Below are positions 1 through 7,849 of a stretch of 64,000 bases of DNA, in pieces; position 1 is the first letter of the stretch; every line of letters starts with the position of its first letter. The notes below the pieces were generated by a model. It was not told the origin of the DNA. It was given only the letters and a program-made list of their open reading frames with translations, and did not search any database. The stretch spans positions 842,059-906,058 of the forward strand of contig NZ_LNUV01000003.1 in assembly GCF_001512285.1 (NCBI RefSeq), in the 5' to 3' direction. This DNA comes from Arthrobacter sp. EpRS71. Its GTDB lineage: Bacteria > Actinomycetota > Actinomycetes > Actinomycetales > Micrococcaceae. The position numbers and the translations under genes are program-made.

Positions 1-479
1 CGGCCGGCGGCAGGCCAGTCCGCACGCGAGTAGGCCACTCGTTCATCAAGGCCCAAATGGCCGAAGAGGACGCCGTCTTTGGTGGGGAACACTCTGCCCA
101 CTACTACTTCCGCGACTTCTACAACGCTGACACCGGGATGCTGGCGGCCATGCACGTACTCGCTGCTCTGGGTGAGCAGCCCGGCACCCTTTCCTCCCTT
201 GCACGGCAGTACGAACCGTACTCGGCCAGCGGCGAAATCAACTCAACAGTGGCGGATGTTTCCCGAGCCATTGCAGACGTGCGCAGAACCTACGATCAGA
301 CGGAAGGTGTCCGCATCGATGACCTGGACGGGTTGAGCGTGATCGCCGAGTCGGGCGAATGGTGGTTCAATCTCAGGGCATCAAACACGGAAGAACTTCT
401 TCGGCTCAACGTTGAAGCCGCCGATCCCCTGACCATGGGCCGCATGCGGGATGACGTCCTGGAACTGATCAGGAAGTAG
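1..479 (+). CDS. manB: Phosphomannomutase/phosphoglucomutase, C-terminal part (5' end outside window)
   Basis: The reading frame is open from base 3, so the gene enters from the left and only about 158 C-terminal residues are present. The visible part has the phosphohexomutase signature GGEHSAHYYFRDF, which belongs to the sugar-recognition loop of domain 3, and the phosphate-contacting loop LRASNTEELLRLNVEA of domain 4. The family interconverts mannose-6-phosphate and mannose-1-phosphate (or the glucose forms) in the cytoplasm for nucleotide-sugar synthesis. Phosphomannomutase rather than phosphoglucomutase is inferred from the short EHSAHYYF loop. The stop is followed by a strong hairpin at 521-567. 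Confidence 0.9.
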   Translation, partial: AGGRPVRTRVGHSFIKAQMAEEDAVFGGEHSAHYYFRDFYNADTGMLAAMHVLAALGEQPGTLSSLARQYEPYSASGEINSTVADVSRAIADVRRTYDQTEGVRIDDLDGLSVIAESGEWWFNLRASNTEELLRLNVEAADPLTMGRMRDDVLELIRK

Positions 480-520
480 CCACTCCACACCAGCGGCGCC
501 GGCTGGCGAATGGCCACCAA

Positions 521-567
521 ACAGAAGCGTTCGACGGCGGGTTGCCACCGCCGTCGAACGCTTCTGT
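521..567. terminator. Long perfect hairpin, probable bidirectional terminator
   Basis: A 20-bp perfect inverted repeat (arms 521-540 and 548-567, 7-base loop) lies between two convergent genes, the phosphomannomutase gene (ending 479) and the DHFR-like gene (ending 593). A 21st pair (520/568) is possible. Only a short T-rich stretch follows on either strand, so termination is inferred from stem strength and position. Confidence 0.7.
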
Positions 568-592
568 TGTGCTTGCAGTACTTGGTGCGCTG

Positions 593-1201
593 TTAGGCCT
601 GGCTGATGTCGATGCCTGTGACCGGGGCGCCGGCCCGCTCGTAAACGAGGGCTACGGCGCCCTTCGCGAAGCCACGCGGTGGCTTTGCCAGGCGGAAGGC
701 CGCGGGCTCGCCGGCTCCGTCGGGGAACAGGCGCTTACCCGAACCAAACGTGAGCGGGTAGAGGTACAGGTTGAGCCGGTCCACGAGGTCTGCTTCGAGT
801 AATGATCTGGCGAGGTCGCCGCTGCCGATGACGTGAATGTCCTGGAATCTGTCCTTCAAAGCTCCCACCTCCGCAACGTCCGGCAAGGCTGTGGTCCCTG
901 TCCATCCAGGGTCTGTCAGGGTCCGCGAGACCACGAACTTCGGCAGGGCGTTAAGAGTGTCGGCAATGTGGTCACTCTGGTTGGGCCAGAACCCGGCGAA
1001 GATGTCATAGGTCCTGCGGCCCAGCAGCAGCGCGTCCATCCGGTCGATTCCCGCGACGATCGCCTCGCCGCTCTCCTCGTCCGAGTACGCCGCCTGCCAA
1101 CCTCCGAACTCGAAGCCGCCCGAGGTGTCCTCGTCGGGACCGCCCGGCGCTTGATACACGCCGTCGAGGGTGATGAAAAGGTCAACGGAGAGAATTCCCA
1201 T
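593..1201 (-). CDS. Dihydrofolate reductase family protein (RibD C-terminal-like)
   Basis: A 202-residue protein beginning MGILSVDLFITLDGVYQAPG, the usual N terminus of the DHFR/RibD-C fold. It also has LLLGRRTYDIFAGFWP and VIGSGDLARSLLEADLVD, typical of NADPH-binding reductases of the COG0262 type. The start at 1201 is chosen because AGAGGAG lies 7 bases upstream; a longer frame to 1252 lacks this. The substrate is unknown, since these stand-alone proteins are rarely true folate reductases. It converges with the phosphomannomutase gene and is divergent from the methyltransferase gene at 1319. Confidence 0.8.
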   Translation of the reverse strand: MGILSVDLFITLDGVYQAPGGPDEDTSGGFEFGGWQAAYSDEESGEAIVAGIDRMDALLLGRRTYDIFAGFWPNQSDHIADTLNALPKFVVSRTLTDPGWTGTTALPDVAEVGALKDRFQDIHVIGSGDLARSLLEADLVDRLNLYLYPLTFGSGKRLFPDGAGEPAAFRLAKPPRGFAKGAVALVYERAGAPVTGIDISQA

Positions 1202-1318
1202 GGTGTGCTCCTCTTGGTGAATTTTTCCAGGCCGCTCTTTGATGCGCGTCATCCTAGTCCGGACGCCGAGTTGGCGGGAGGGTCGCGCGGTAAGCCGGGT
1301 GGGGCTATTCTGGCGCGC

Positions 1319-1825
1319 ATGGCCCAGGCAAGCTCACCAGCACGTGCGTGGATCGGGACGGTTCTCTTCCTGTTCCTCGCACCCGGCATCGTGGCAGGAC
1401 TCGTTCCCGGACTGATCTCCGGCTGGCGGTGGTTTGACTGGGGCTCAGCGTGGTTGGTGGTGGTGATCGCGTGGGTCGCTGTTACCGCGGGCGCCGCGTT
1501 CCTCCTGCACGCCTTCGCTTTATTTGCCCTTCAGCGCGGAACGCCCGCTCCGGTGGCTCCCACTGAAACGCTGGTGGTGACGGGCGCCTACCGCTTTGTA
1601 CGCAATCCGATGTACCTCGCGGTGCTGAGCATCATTCTGGGCCAGGCGCTGCTATTCGGAAGTTGGGGGCTGGTGATCTATGCAGTGATTGTCCTCGCCG
1701 CGGTAGTCGCGTTTGTGAAGGGCTACGAGGAACCAACCCTCACCGAGTCCTACGGCGAGCAATACCTGAACTACCGACGCCATGTCCCAAGGTGGTGGCC
1801 GCGGTTCACGCCGTGGCGGGGGTAA
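1319..1825 (+). CDS. Isoprenylcysteine carboxyl methyltransferase-like membrane protein
   Basis: A 168-residue protein with about four hydrophobic segments (roughly residues 10-35, 40-65, 90-125 and the LVIYAVIVLAAVVAFV stretch). It carries the ICMT/PEMT signature GAYRFVRNPMYLAVL followed by EEPTLTESYGEQYLNYRRHVPRW. This family transfers methyl groups from SAM to lipidic or small substrates in the membrane; in bacteria the substrate is usually unknown. The frame is open much further upstream, but that part is antisense to the DHFR-like gene. ATG 1319 gives the normal family N terminus. Confidence 0.75.
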   Translation: MAQASSPARAWIGTVLFLFLAPGIVAGLVPGLISGWRWFDWGSAWLVVVIAWVAVTAGAAFLLHAFALFALQRGTPAPVAPTETLVVTGAYRFVRNPMYLAVLSIILGQALLFGSWGLVIYAVIVLAAVVAFVKGYEEPTLTESYGEQYLNYRRHVPRWWPRFTPWRG

Positions 1826-1846
1826 TCGCACTCGTTGCCGTACCGC

Positions 1847-2899
1847 CTAAGTGGGCTCGGCCTGTCCCTCGTCAGGTTCTGCCCATTCGAGCGCAGCGAC
1901 CAGGTGCCCTTCGTTGGGCAGGGCTTGCTGTTCGGAGGCCGGGAGCTTGTCGTATGTATAGGCGGCGACTGCCATGGGTGAGGTTGACCGCCCGAGGCTG
2001 TACCTGACGCTGCGGTCGTTCTTAGTGCCGCAGATCAGGATGCCAATCGTTTCGTTGTGATGCTCCCGGCGAAGCATGTCATCCACAAGGGCAACGTAAA
2101 AGTTCAGCTTGCCGTCGTACTCAGGCTGGAACTTTCCTGTCTTGAGCTCTACGACGACGTACCGGTTCTGGTCCATGTGGAAGAACAGCATGTCGACGTA
2201 GTAGTCGTCGCCATCGACATCGAAGTGGACCTGCCGGCCAACGAACGAGAATCCCGGCCCGAGTTCCCTGAGGGTTTCAGTGATTCGGCTGGTAAGGGCC
2301 AGTTCAAGGTCACGTTCGGCGACTTCCCCCGACAGGCCGAGAAATTCGAAGCTGTAGGGGTCCTTGGCCACCTGCTGGGCCAGTTCGGAATCTTGTCCAA
2401 CAAGCCGTTGGACAAAGTTCGATGGCGCCGCGCCTGTCCTTTCCAACGTCCGGTTCATGATCATGTTCAGCAGGACGTTGCGAGACCAGCCGTGGTCAAC
2501 TGCGGCGCCAGCGTACAAATCCCGGTCCTCCGGCATGTCTAGTTTGTCTAACAGCACTGTGATGTGGCCCCACGGCAATTGTCCAACGGCTTGTTGGACA
2601 ATTGAATCCGGCCAGGCGGCTGCGAATCCCCGCATATAGAAAAGGTTGGATCGCGATAGGCCCTTCATCTCCGGGAACTCTGCACGGAGGTCCTCGGCCA
2701 GGCGTCCCATGACCCCGCTCCCCCATTGCTCCGCCTGCTGGCGCTCCAACACAGTCTTCCCGATCGACCAATACAACTCGATCAGCTGTGTGTTGACGGT
2801 TCGACGGGCGGTCTGACGCGCATCGCGCACGCGTTTCTTGAGCGCGTCTAAGAGATCTTTGTAATCTGCGGGTAAAGCCAGGGCACGCGAATCAGTCAT
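1847..2899 (-). CDS. YhcG/DUF1016-family protein with PD-(D/E)XK nuclease domain
   Basis: A 350-residue protein in two parts. Residues about 10-150 form the helical DUF1016 N-terminal domain (ELYWSIGKTV, GLSRSNLFYMRGF, QLPWGHITVLLDKL). Residues about 180-330 form a restriction-endonuclease-like domain with Asp236 (VDMLFF) and Glu251-x-Lys253 (VVVELKTGKF), the D...ExK catalytic set. The start at 2899 (MTDSRALALP) is preferred to one ten codons earlier. These proteins are often linked to restriction-modification or mobile regions, but here the gene stands alone, 48 bases downstream of a sugar regulator. Its function is not known. Confidence 0.8.
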   Translation of the reverse strand: MTDSRALALPADYKDLLDALKKRVRDARQTARRTVNTQLIELYWSIGKTVLERQQAEQWGSGVMGRLAEDLRAEFPEMKGLSRSNLFYMRGFAAAWPDSIVQQAVGQLPWGHITVLLDKLDMPEDRDLYAGAAVDHGWSRNVLLNMIMNRTLERTGAAPSNFVQRLVGQDSELAQQVAKDPYSFEFLGLSGEVAERDLELALTSRITETLRELGPGFSFVGRQVHFDVDGDDYYVDMLFFHMDQNRYVVVELKTGKFQPEYDGKLNFYVALVDDMLRREHHNETIGILICGTKNDRSVRYSLGRSTSPMAVAAYTYDKLPASEQQALPNEGHLVAALEWAEPDEGQAEPT

Positions 2900-2947
2900 G
2901 CACACAAACCTATTGACCGCCACTGACATTTCTCAGAGCGGCTCCCC

Positions 2948-4027
2948 CTACTCCACGTCCTCCCCCGGCACGGTGGACTCCCGGATGATCAGTTTCGGGG
3001 CCAGGCTCACCCGGCGGAGGGCAGGCGAAGCCGCAGAGCCGGTCTTGCCGGCAAGTCGTTCCATGCACATGGCGACGGCGGCATGGCCTACGTCCCGCTT
3101 CGGCGGGGCGATGGAGGTCAGGGGTACCGGGGCGAGGTCCGCCACCTCGTCGTCATAGGCCACGATCGCAAGGTCCTCCGGGACGTCGAGCCCCGATTCC
3201 TCGGCGAGGTTGATCAACGTGATGGCTTCTTCATCCGGGAGCACCAGGGCCGCGTGCGTCCCAGTGCGACGGCAGTCTTTGAGGAATTTCGCGAACTCTT
3301 TTTGGTTGTTGCCTGCACCCACCACTGAACGAACGTATTCCATGATGGGCGCATCAGTTTCGAGCCCCAGCTTGGCTACCATGCGCTCGTGGCTTTCACG
3401 GAGCCACGGCGCTGTGGGGCTGGTGGCGATGGCAAGCCCTATCCTGCGGTGGCCCAGGGATGCGAGGTGCTCAAGGGCAAGCTCGGCACCATAGCTGTGA
3501 TCGGACATCACGGATTCGAACACCCGGCTTGAACGTTCCACGAGCACTACGGGGATTCGCAGCCCGGACAGCAGCTCGAACGTTGGAGATCCGGGTTCAA
3601 GGGACCCGGCGGTTGCCAACAGTATCCCGTCCACGGAGTTGGCCACCATGCGTTGGAGCTGCCGGTGTTCGTCCTCCGCGGAGTAGTTGCTGACCCCCAG
3701 AATCAGCCGGGCGTTCAATTCCCTGGCGGCTGATTCCGCGCCGCGGATGACCTCCGGAAAGTAGTAGCCCGTGGTCGGGACAATGAGGCCCAGGGTCGCG
3801 ATCGGCTGGCGGGATCTCCTGTGAACGGTGTCGCCTGGCCGTTCGGAGGGAACGGGAACCGCACCACCGTGGACCCGGCGCAGCAGCCCTTGGGCAGCAA
3901 GCTGTGTCAGGTCCCGTCGGATGGTCATGGTGGACAGGCCGGTCTTCTCCGCGAACCCATTGACGGTCAGGGTTCCCCGCATTTCAAGCTCGCGCAGAAT
4001 CTTCTCGTGGCGTTCGCCGCTAAGCAT
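2948..4027 (-). CDS. Hybrid regulator: DeoR-type HTH with LacI-type sugar-binding domain
   Basis: A 359-residue protein. Residues 1-60 are a DeoR winged helix (LSGERHEKILRELEMRGTLT, GLSTMTIRRDLTQLAAQGLL, RVHGGAV). Residues about 75-345 are a periplasmic-binding-like sensor (ATLGLIVPTTGYYFPEVIRG, GLDVPEDLAIVAYDDE). The start at 4027 has GGAGAGG about 7 bases upstream. It lies just downstream of the beta-propeller gene and near the ABC sugar importer, so it probably controls that locus in response to a sugar. TGTTYRAACA-like motifs lie before this gene and between the two operons, and are candidate binding sites. Confidence 0.85.
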   Translation of the reverse strand: MLSGERHEKILRELEMRGTLTVNGFAEKTGLSTMTIRRDLTQLAAQGLLRRVHGGAVPVPSERPGDTVHRRSRQPIATLGLIVPTTGYYFPEVIRGAESAARELNARLILGVSNYSAEDEHRQLQRMVANSVDGILLATAGSLEPGSPTFELLSGLRIPVVLVERSSRVFESVMSDHSYGAELALEHLASLGHRRIGLAIATSPTAPWLRESHERMVAKLGLETDAPIMEYVRSVVGAGNNQKEFAKFLKDCRRTGTHAALVLPDEEAITLINLAEESGLDVPEDLAIVAYDDEVADLAPVPLTSIAPPKRDVGHAAVAMCMERLAGKTGSAASPALRRVSLAPKLIIRESTVPGEDVE

Positions 4028-4050
4028 GCCCACCCTCTCCGGAATCCAGA

Positions 4051-4060
4051 TGTTCAAACA
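4051..4060. promoter_or_regulatory. Candidate operator of the DeoR/LacI hybrid regulator
   Basis: TGTTCAAACA, an imperfect palindrome 24 bases upstream of the regulator start. On the other strand it reads TGTTTGAACA, matching the TGTTTGAA repeats at 6348-6365 and the element at 6270-6289. Autoregulation is inferred from this match. Confidence 0.4.
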
Positions 4061-4084
4061 AGCATAGGTGACCGTATGCACGTG

Positions 4085-4147
4085 CGTTGCGGGGCCTGCT
4101 CTGCGCGGTAAATACTCGCCAGAGAGCGCAAAGCGGGCCCCGCAACG
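4085..4147 (-). terminator. Hairpin after the beta-propeller gene
   Basis: A 12-bp perfect inverted repeat (4085-4096 with 4136-4147) immediately follows the stop of the beta-propeller gene at 4156 in its direction of transcription and precedes the regulator. A secondary inner pairing (GCTCT/AGAGC) is possible. There is no T tract. Confidence 0.5.
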
Positions 4148-4155
4148 CCGGGCAG

Positions 4156-6177
4156 CTACCGCCGGGGGTGGTCGTTGATCCGCACGAGGTTCCGGCCCCG
4201 CATGGTGTAGAGGTAGCCGTCCTCGTCGTTGTTAATGTGCGAGCCGCTGTACCAAGCGCCGTCGATGTCGGCCACCACGGTGGCAACCTCGAAGGTCTTC
4301 GGGTCGAAGCGGAAGACGTGGGTGTTGGAAACGCCATACACCGCGCCGCGGTTGGTCACCAGGGCCGCAAAGCCGTAGCTGACCGAGGTGATATCGGCTT
4401 GGTGCACCACCTTGCGCTGGGGCAGGTCGATGACGAACACCGTGCCCTTGCGGGACACCCCATAGAGGTACTTTCCCTGCACTGCCAGGGCACTGACTCC
4501 GGAATTCTGTCCGGGATCGATCCTCCAGAGTTCCTTGCCTTTCACGGGGTCGAAGGCAACCACGGTCCCCGCCCCTCCAAGGTCCGGAAGGCCGCCGCCC
4601 AAGTAGGCCACGCCGTCACGGCTTGCAACGGCACGAACCAACTGGGTGTCATCCACCGGGTTGACGAAGAAGCCCTTCTTGCCGGTGCGCGGGTCATACG
4701 TCCACAGCGAACCTCCGCCCTCGGTGTCCGCTTGGGTGACTACCAGGACAAGCTTGTTGCTGTCGTCCCAGCAGACGTCCAGGGGCCGGTTTTGCTCCTT
4801 GGGAAAGTCAGCCACCTGCGTGATCGGCTTACCGTTCCGGGGGTCGTAGCTCCAGATGCCCTGACCGCTGTACTGGCCTGTATAAAGGGCGCCATCCACC
4901 ACGATCGCGTCTTTCGCCTCACCCGGAGCGCTCATGTTCGTGACCTGGCCATCCTTCAGCGAGCGGCGTGCAATGACCCCGTTGCCGCCCACATAGACAT
5001 AACCTGCGCCTGCCGCGATCCCCATCACCGATTGAGGATCAGAGGGTGCGCCGGCCTCGCCGAGGTCAGTGGTCTTGGTGGCGCCGGTTACGGGGTCGAT
5101 CTCCGCTACGAAGCCGTAGCCCGAGGTGACCAGCAACATGCCATCCCTGGAATCGACACCCCAAACTTCCCCGAGGGAGGGGCCCTCAAACGGCACGGCA
5201 GCGATCGTGTTCGCTGCCAGCGAGTAGGCGAGCAGTCCGGTCTCGTTGGCGAAATAGACGGTGTCCCCCAGCACCGCGAAACTCTTGGCCACCTTGCCTT
5301 CCGAGACGGTCAGTGCATACGACGAGTGGTTGGCCAGACTGAGAGCGGCCATCTTGGCGTCCTCCAACGATCCTGCGGAGCTGACCACAAGCTTGTCCCC
5401 CACCACTGCGAGGTCGCGGATGCTGGGATCCGGCAGGATTTCGGAGGGAGTCACGTTGGTGAACTTCGCGGAAGCTGTGTCGTAGGCGTAGAGGCAGGCC
5501 CGGCTGGCGCCACTTCCGCCGTTGAGCGTGCTGCCCGCGCCGAAGAACACCGTGGCGTCGGTCGCGGCCACAGCGCGGGCCAAGGTTGCTCCCGCGTCCG
5601 GGATGCCAAGGCTCACTACCTGGCCGTTGGCGGGGTTGTACTCCCAGAGCGCCGGCGCGGTGCCGCTTCCGCCGCCAACTGCATAAAGCCGGCCATTGGG
5701 TGCAACGCTCATATCCCGGACATCCCGGTCTCCGATGTACCCGATCGCCGTGGCCTTGGTAGCCAGGCTGTTGAGGTCCCAGCGGAAGAGGTTGGGCAGT
5801 GTGCCGGTGGACTTCTGGAGGACACCCGCGTAGAGGTACCGGCCTGAAGGATCGGCGGCCAACGTCTGGATGGAGTGGCCGTTGCTGAGTTCGGTTTGGC
5901 CGATGACCTTGCCCGTGGGGACGTGGAAGGCAATGATCCGGACCGGCTCCAGGTTGCGGGAACCGATGTACAGAACATCGCCAACCAGCAGGCCGCTCAT
6001 CAAGGAGAACTGTACGACGGCGGGACCCAGGTCCAGGATTTCCGTCGCCTTTGGCTTGGACCCCAGGAGGGCGGATGCCGACGCCGGTTGGCCGGCTGCC
6101 AGCCCGATGGCCGCCGCGAGCGAAACTGCTCCGCCAACGTGAAGGACTGACCGTCTGCTGATGTTCGATTTCTCCAT
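4156..6177 (-). CDS. Tat-exported beta-propeller (PQQ/WD-like) protein
   Basis: A 673-residue protein starting MEKSNISRRSVLHVGGAVSL, with a twin-arginine motif, a hydrophobic core and a likely cut after ASA near residue 35, so it should be exported folded. The remainder is a series of about 45-residue blade-like repeats (for example GAVYGVSNTHVFRFDPKTFE, LYTGQYSGQGIWSYDPRNGK), as in PQQ-like or NHL propellers. No catalytic motif was recognised. ATG 6177 is chosen because AGGG precedes it and because the Tat signal starts there. It is divergent from the ABC importer operon and shares its regulator, so it may bind or cleave the imported carbohydrate outside the cell. Confidence 0.7.
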   Translation of the reverse strand: MEKSNISRRSVLHVGGAVSLAAAIGLAAGQPASASALLGSKPKATEILDLGPAVVQFSLMSGLLVGDVLYIGSRNLEPVRIIAFHVPTGKVIGQTELSNGHSIQTLAADPSGRYLYAGVLQKSTGTLPNLFRWDLNSLATKATAIGYIGDRDVRDMSVAPNGRLYAVGGGSGTAPALWEYNPANGQVVSLGIPDAGATLARAVAATDATVFFGAGSTLNGGSGASRACLYAYDTASAKFTNVTPSEILPDPSIRDLAVVGDKLVVSSAGSLEDAKMAALSLANHSSYALTVSEGKVAKSFAVLGDTVYFANETGLLAYSLAANTIAAVPFEGPSLGEVWGVDSRDGMLLVTSGYGFVAEIDPVTGATKTTDLGEAGAPSDPQSVMGIAAGAGYVYVGGNGVIARRSLKDGQVTNMSAPGEAKDAIVVDGALYTGQYSGQGIWSYDPRNGKPITQVADFPKEQNRPLDVCWDDSNKLVLVVTQADTEGGGSLWTYDPRTGKKGFFVNPVDDTQLVRAVASRDGVAYLGGGLPDLGGAGTVVAFDPVKGKELWRIDPGQNSGVSALAVQGKYLYGVSRKGTVFVIDLPQRKVVHQADITSVSYGFAALVTNRGAVYGVSNTHVFRFDPKTFEVATVVADIDGAWYSGSHINNDEDGYLYTMRGRNLVRINDHPRR

Positions 6178-6269
6178 TGGAATCCCTGTTCTTAGGTGAT
6201 GGCTTTTCAGTAGTCGCCGTTTCGGGTGTCCAGAATTCATAGCAGCGTGAAGCTGACAGCGTCCAGCAT

Positions 6270-6383
6270 TTCTGTTCGTTCAAACAGAACTGGCCGCAAG
6301 TCTGCCTAATGAGGTTGCTACAGATCAACGAGAGCACCATTCAGCAATGTTTGAAAATGTTTGAAATCTTGTAGATGTTCGAA
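6270..6383. promoter_or_regulatory. Divergent control region with repeated TGTTTGAA-type sites
   Basis: The 289-base region between the beta-propeller and binding-protein genes holds an inverted repeat TTCTGTT-N6-AACAGAA (6270-6289), with GTTCAAACAG inside it. It also holds three direct repeats: TGTTTGAA at 6348, TGTTTGAA at 6358 and TGTTCGAA at 6376. The motif matches the one in front of the regulator gene (4051-4060). Clustered direct repeats are typical of DeoR-type operators. Binding by the neighbouring hybrid regulator is inferred. Confidence 0.5.
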
Positions 6384-6466
6384 GCAGCGCGGTTACATGG
6401 ATTCACCTCATGTGGCCCCAACCACACAAACCTTCTTCGCATCGCAAGTCTTCAAAGGAGAACACC

Positions 6467-7780
6467 ATGAAGCGTCGTCATCTCTTTGCCGGAGTTGCTG
6501 GCTTGGCCGCCAGCACTCTGTTGCTGGCCGCCTGCGGTACTGGCCCCACCCCGGCGGCAGCGCCCACCCCCACGGAAGATCCCTCAGGATCCATCACCTT
6601 CTGGTCCTCGTTGGCAGGCATGGACAAAGTGGCTGAAGCGTTCAACGCCAGCCAGGACAAAATCAAGGTCAGCTTCGAAACCATTCCCAATGGTGCCAAC
6701 GGTGGCTACGCAAAGCTCTCCACCGCCATCACGGCAGGCAACGGCCCGGACGTAGCCACCATCGAATACCCGCAACTGCCGCAGTTCGTCAGCAACAGCC
6801 AGGTGGTCCCGCTCGATGGCCTGATCAACAAGGCCGAGACCGTGGACAAGCTCACGGACGAGACCAAGGCCTTGGTCCAGTTCGGTGAGAAAACCTACGC
6901 ACTTCCGTACGATGCAGCCCCCATGCTCATGTGGTACCGCCAGGACATGCTGGCGAAGGCCGGCGTCGAGATCCCCAAAACCTGGGATGAATTCGAACAG
7001 GCCGGCAAAAAGCTCAAGGCCGTAGCACCCGACTCCTACCTGGCCAGCTTCAACCCCAACGAGGTAGCGGCGAGCGCCGGATTGGCCTGGCAGGCAGGTG
7101 CCAAGTGGTTCGGGACCGAGGGTGACAGTTGGAAGGTGGGCGTCAACGACGAGGCCACGCAGAAGGTTGCCTCTTACTGGCAGAAGCTCATTGACCAGAA
7201 AATCGTCAAGGTCAGCCAGGCCTACAGTGACGAGTGGAGCCTGGACCTGGCCAACAGCAACGTAGTTGGCGTGCTGGGTGCCAACTGGAGCGCCACGGGC
7301 ATCCAGAAGCGCACCGAGGCCAGCGGCCAGAAGGGCCAGTGGATCGCTGCGGAATTGCCGACGTGGGGCAACGAGTCCGGCGCCTTCTATGGCGGATCCA
7401 GCTTCAACGTGACCAAGAGCAGCAAGAATCCAGCCGCGGCCGCCAAGTTCGTCGAGTTCCTCACCACCAGCCAGGAAGCCATCAAGGCCCGCGGCAACAC
7501 CGGCTCCGCTTTTCTCGCCTTCCCGGGCCTGACGCCGGTGGCGCAGAAGGCGTATGACGCCAGCTACTTCGGCAACGACATCTATGAGGTCTTCAACCAG
7601 GCGTACGGCACCATCACCCCGGGCTGGCAGTGGGGTCCCAACTGGGACATCACCAACACTGCGCTCAAGGACGCCTACGGCAAGTTGACCACCGGCGGCA
7701 CCATCCATGACGCCGTGGATACTGCCCAGGACGCCACCGTGGCAAGCCTGAAGCAGGCCGGCCTTTCCGTCAAAGAGTAA
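6467..7780 (+). CDS. ABC transporter sugar-binding lipoprotein
   Basis: A 437-residue extracytoplasmic binding protein (family 1). It has a lipoprotein signal MKRRHLFAGVAG...LLAAC with the acylated Cys near residue 23, then SITFWSSLAGMDKVAEAFN and GNGPDVATIEYPQLPQF, typical of sugar-binding proteins of CUT1 importers. The start at 6467 has AAAGGAG 6 bases upstream. It is the first gene of an operon with two permeases and a dehydrogenase; no ATPase subunit is encoded here, so a shared MsiK-type ATPase is likely. The ligand is unknown. A hairpin after the gene probably makes it the most highly expressed member. Confidence 0.9.
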   Translation: MKRRHLFAGVAGLAASTLLLAACGTGPTPAAAPTPTEDPSGSITFWSSLAGMDKVAEAFNASQDKIKVSFETIPNGANGGYAKLSTAITAGNGPDVATIEYPQLPQFVSNSQVVPLDGLINKAETVDKLTDETKALVQFGEKTYALPYDAAPMLMWYRQDMLAKAGVEIPKTWDEFEQAGKKLKAVAPDSYLASFNPNEVAASAGLAWQAGAKWFGTEGDSWKVGVNDEATQKVASYWQKLIDQKIVKVSQAYSDEWSLDLANSNVVGVLGANWSATGIQKRTEASGQKGQWIAAELPTWGNESGAFYGGSSFNVTKSSKNPAAAAKFVEFLTTSQEAIKARGNTGSAFLAFPGLTPVAQKAYDASYFGNDIYEVFNQAYGTITPGWQWGPNWDITNTALKDAYGKLTTGGTIHDAVDTAQDATVASLKQAGLSVKE

Positions 7781-7806
7781 CTCCATCACCGAATAGCCAC
7801 ACAGGC

Positions 7807-7831
7807 AGGGGGCCTCGTGATGAGGCCCCCT
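7807..7831 (+). terminator. Intercistronic hairpin between binding protein and permeases
   Basis: A 10-bp perfect stem (7807-7816 with 7822-7831) with a 5-base loop and no T tract, between the binding-protein stop (7780) and the permease start (7850). Such hairpins commonly stabilise upstream mRNA or partly terminate, giving an excess of binding protein over permease. Confidence 0.65.
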
Positions 7832-7849
7832 CCAAGCTAGGAGAATCCC

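Noticed and set aside
4087..5847. Long open frame (586 codons) on the + strand opposite the beta-propeller gene
   Set aside because: It is antisense to a Tat-exported protein with repeats and has no recognisable domain or ribosome site.
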